Shown: one piece after another, positions 63,350 through 64,000 of the stretch
Numbering within the stretch: position 1 is the stretch's first letter
Layout: every line of letters begins with the position of its first letter
Source: DASWJZ01 sp963805325
GTDB lineage: Bacteria; Pseudomonadota; Alphaproteobacteria; Rhizobiales; Afifellaceae
Assembly: GCA_963805325.1 (NCBI GenBank)
Contig: CAWDTS010000015.1
Location: forward strand, 264,408-328,407
DNA: 64,000 nt
Direction of reading: 5' to 3'
Notes under the pieces: generated by a model
Told to the model about the DNA's origin: nothing
Seen by the model: only the letters and a program-made list of their open reading frames with translations
The model's database searches: none
Translations under genes and position numbers: made by a program

Positions 63350-64000
63350 TCAGCCTGCAGCGAGGCTGGGAGCACCCTGCTGTAGAAAATCGTGTCGGGC
63401 GGAAGGGCGCCAGATCGATGGAGGCTTTTCTGATTCCAAGATGTCCTCTGCGACGACCTTGCCGAGCACGGGGAGACAACGTGACGCCGCTATGCGTGAC
63501 ACACAGATAGTAATAGTTGTCGGCTCCCGGTAGCGTCCCGATCACCGCGACATCGTCCTCGGGGATAGAGCGAACCGTGCGCGAGCGGCGTCGCCTCGAC
63601 CTTCATCCCGCTCAGGGCGGGGATCACGCCAGCCGCTGAATCCATGCTTTGCTGCACGATCTCAGACGACGGACCGACCTGCTCGTCATGCGCGGCTTCC
63701 TCGTCCGCTTCGTTCTTGCGCAACATAAGCCGGCCTGCACCATCGGGCCGGATATTTACCTGGGGATCGTGAAGAGGGCGCGTTATGATCGCCGGTGCAG
63801 GCGGCGTGTACATGAGCAGACCGATCGTCGGCGCCATCGGGATATGCAGCTCGGGAGGGTCGCTGACCAGGTTGTTGATCTCCCAGCCTGTGCAGTTCAC
63901 GAACATATCGGCCTCCACGCGATCACCCTTTGCGGTGATCGCGCCGGTCACCTTGCCGCCGCTGACATCGAGGGATGTGACCTCCGAGCCGATCAGGAGT
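63350..64000 (-). pseudogene. FAD-dependent amino-acid oxidase (DAO family), C-terminal part, frameshifted, cut by window
   Basis: The C-terminal 200 or so residues of a second DAO-type flavoprotein. VEADMFVNCTGWEINNL, PTIGLLMYTPPAPAII and VNIRPDGAGRLMLRKNEADEE are continuous. A +1 shift near 63585-63600 leads to VIGTLPGADNYYYLCVTHSGVTLSP. A further +1 then -1 pair (about 63475 and 63425) covers VLGKVVAEDIL and ASIDLAPFRPTRF. A TGA at 63350-63352 is the likely stop, 48 bases before the lysR start. Similarity to the gene at 61210 suggests duplication. Confidence 0.72.

Overview
The window is GC-rich, densely packed bacterial chromosome. GTG and TTG starts are frequent and genes often overlap by 4 bases. 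Gene content (dipicolinate-synthase-like and RraA-like catabolic genes, many ABC uptake systems, Rieske oxygenases, an FNR/FixK-type box) points to an alphaproteobacterium, most likely Hyphomicrobiales. This is inferred from gene content and style; there is no rRNA or other marker to fix a genus.

Layout. 1-5.8 kb: end of an SDR dehydrogenase gene, hemC, an aldo/keto reductase, an AhpD-like CxxC protein and a PAS/GGDEF/EAL protein. 6.1-17.6 kb: one long plus-strand anaerobic redox block. It holds a GltD-like NAD(P)/FeS protein, pyruvate:ferredoxin oxidoreductase (nifJ), a dihydroorotate-dehydrogenase-like flavoprotein, a group-3b-type [NiFe] hydrogenase in the order hydB-(cNMP sensor)-hydG-hydD-hydA, and its maturation protease. 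A FNR/FixK-like box lies about 65 bases before the first gene. 17.7-25.7 kb: a second AhpD-like protein, then a minus-strand operon with two Rieske oxygenases, a ferredoxin reductase, an amidase, a DUF1116 protein and two tandem paralogues of no recognised family. 26-31 kb: HisC-like aminotransferase and a polar amino-acid ABC system. 30.7-41.7 kb: NicX-like metallohydrolase with its LysR regulator, a two-subunit TPP decarboxylase, a DapA-family lyase, RraA, an aldo/keto reductase, a second amino-acid ABC system and a GMC oxidoreductase. 41.7-51 kb: a sugar-acid locus with a HIBADH-type dehydrogenase, ribose/xylose-type ABC system, DeoR regulator, DUF1537 kinase, PdxA, Ldh-type dehydrogenase and HpaI aldolase. 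This fits four-carbon sugar-acid (threonate/erythronate-type) catabolism. 51-55.3 kb: carbohydrate ABC importer without an ATPase, plus an amidohydrolase. 55.3-58.3 kb: Lrp-type regulator divergent from a pyruvate-dehydrogenase-E1-type gene. 58.6-64 kb: class V aminotransferase, ornithine cyclodeaminase, two amino-acid-oxidase-like flavoproteins and a LysR regulator, all with broken frames.

A window-wide oddity is the number of broken frames. Left of 58.4 kb I located 14 frameshifts in nine genes. Every one is +1 and can be repaired by shortening a short mononucleotide run by one base; the repaired genes then have normal family lengths. Right of 58.6 kb insertions and deletions are mixed and denser. 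Consensus error is the simplest explanation, but real pseudogenisation, especially at the right end, is not excluded. I saw no CRISPR array, rRNA, convincing tRNA or transposase.
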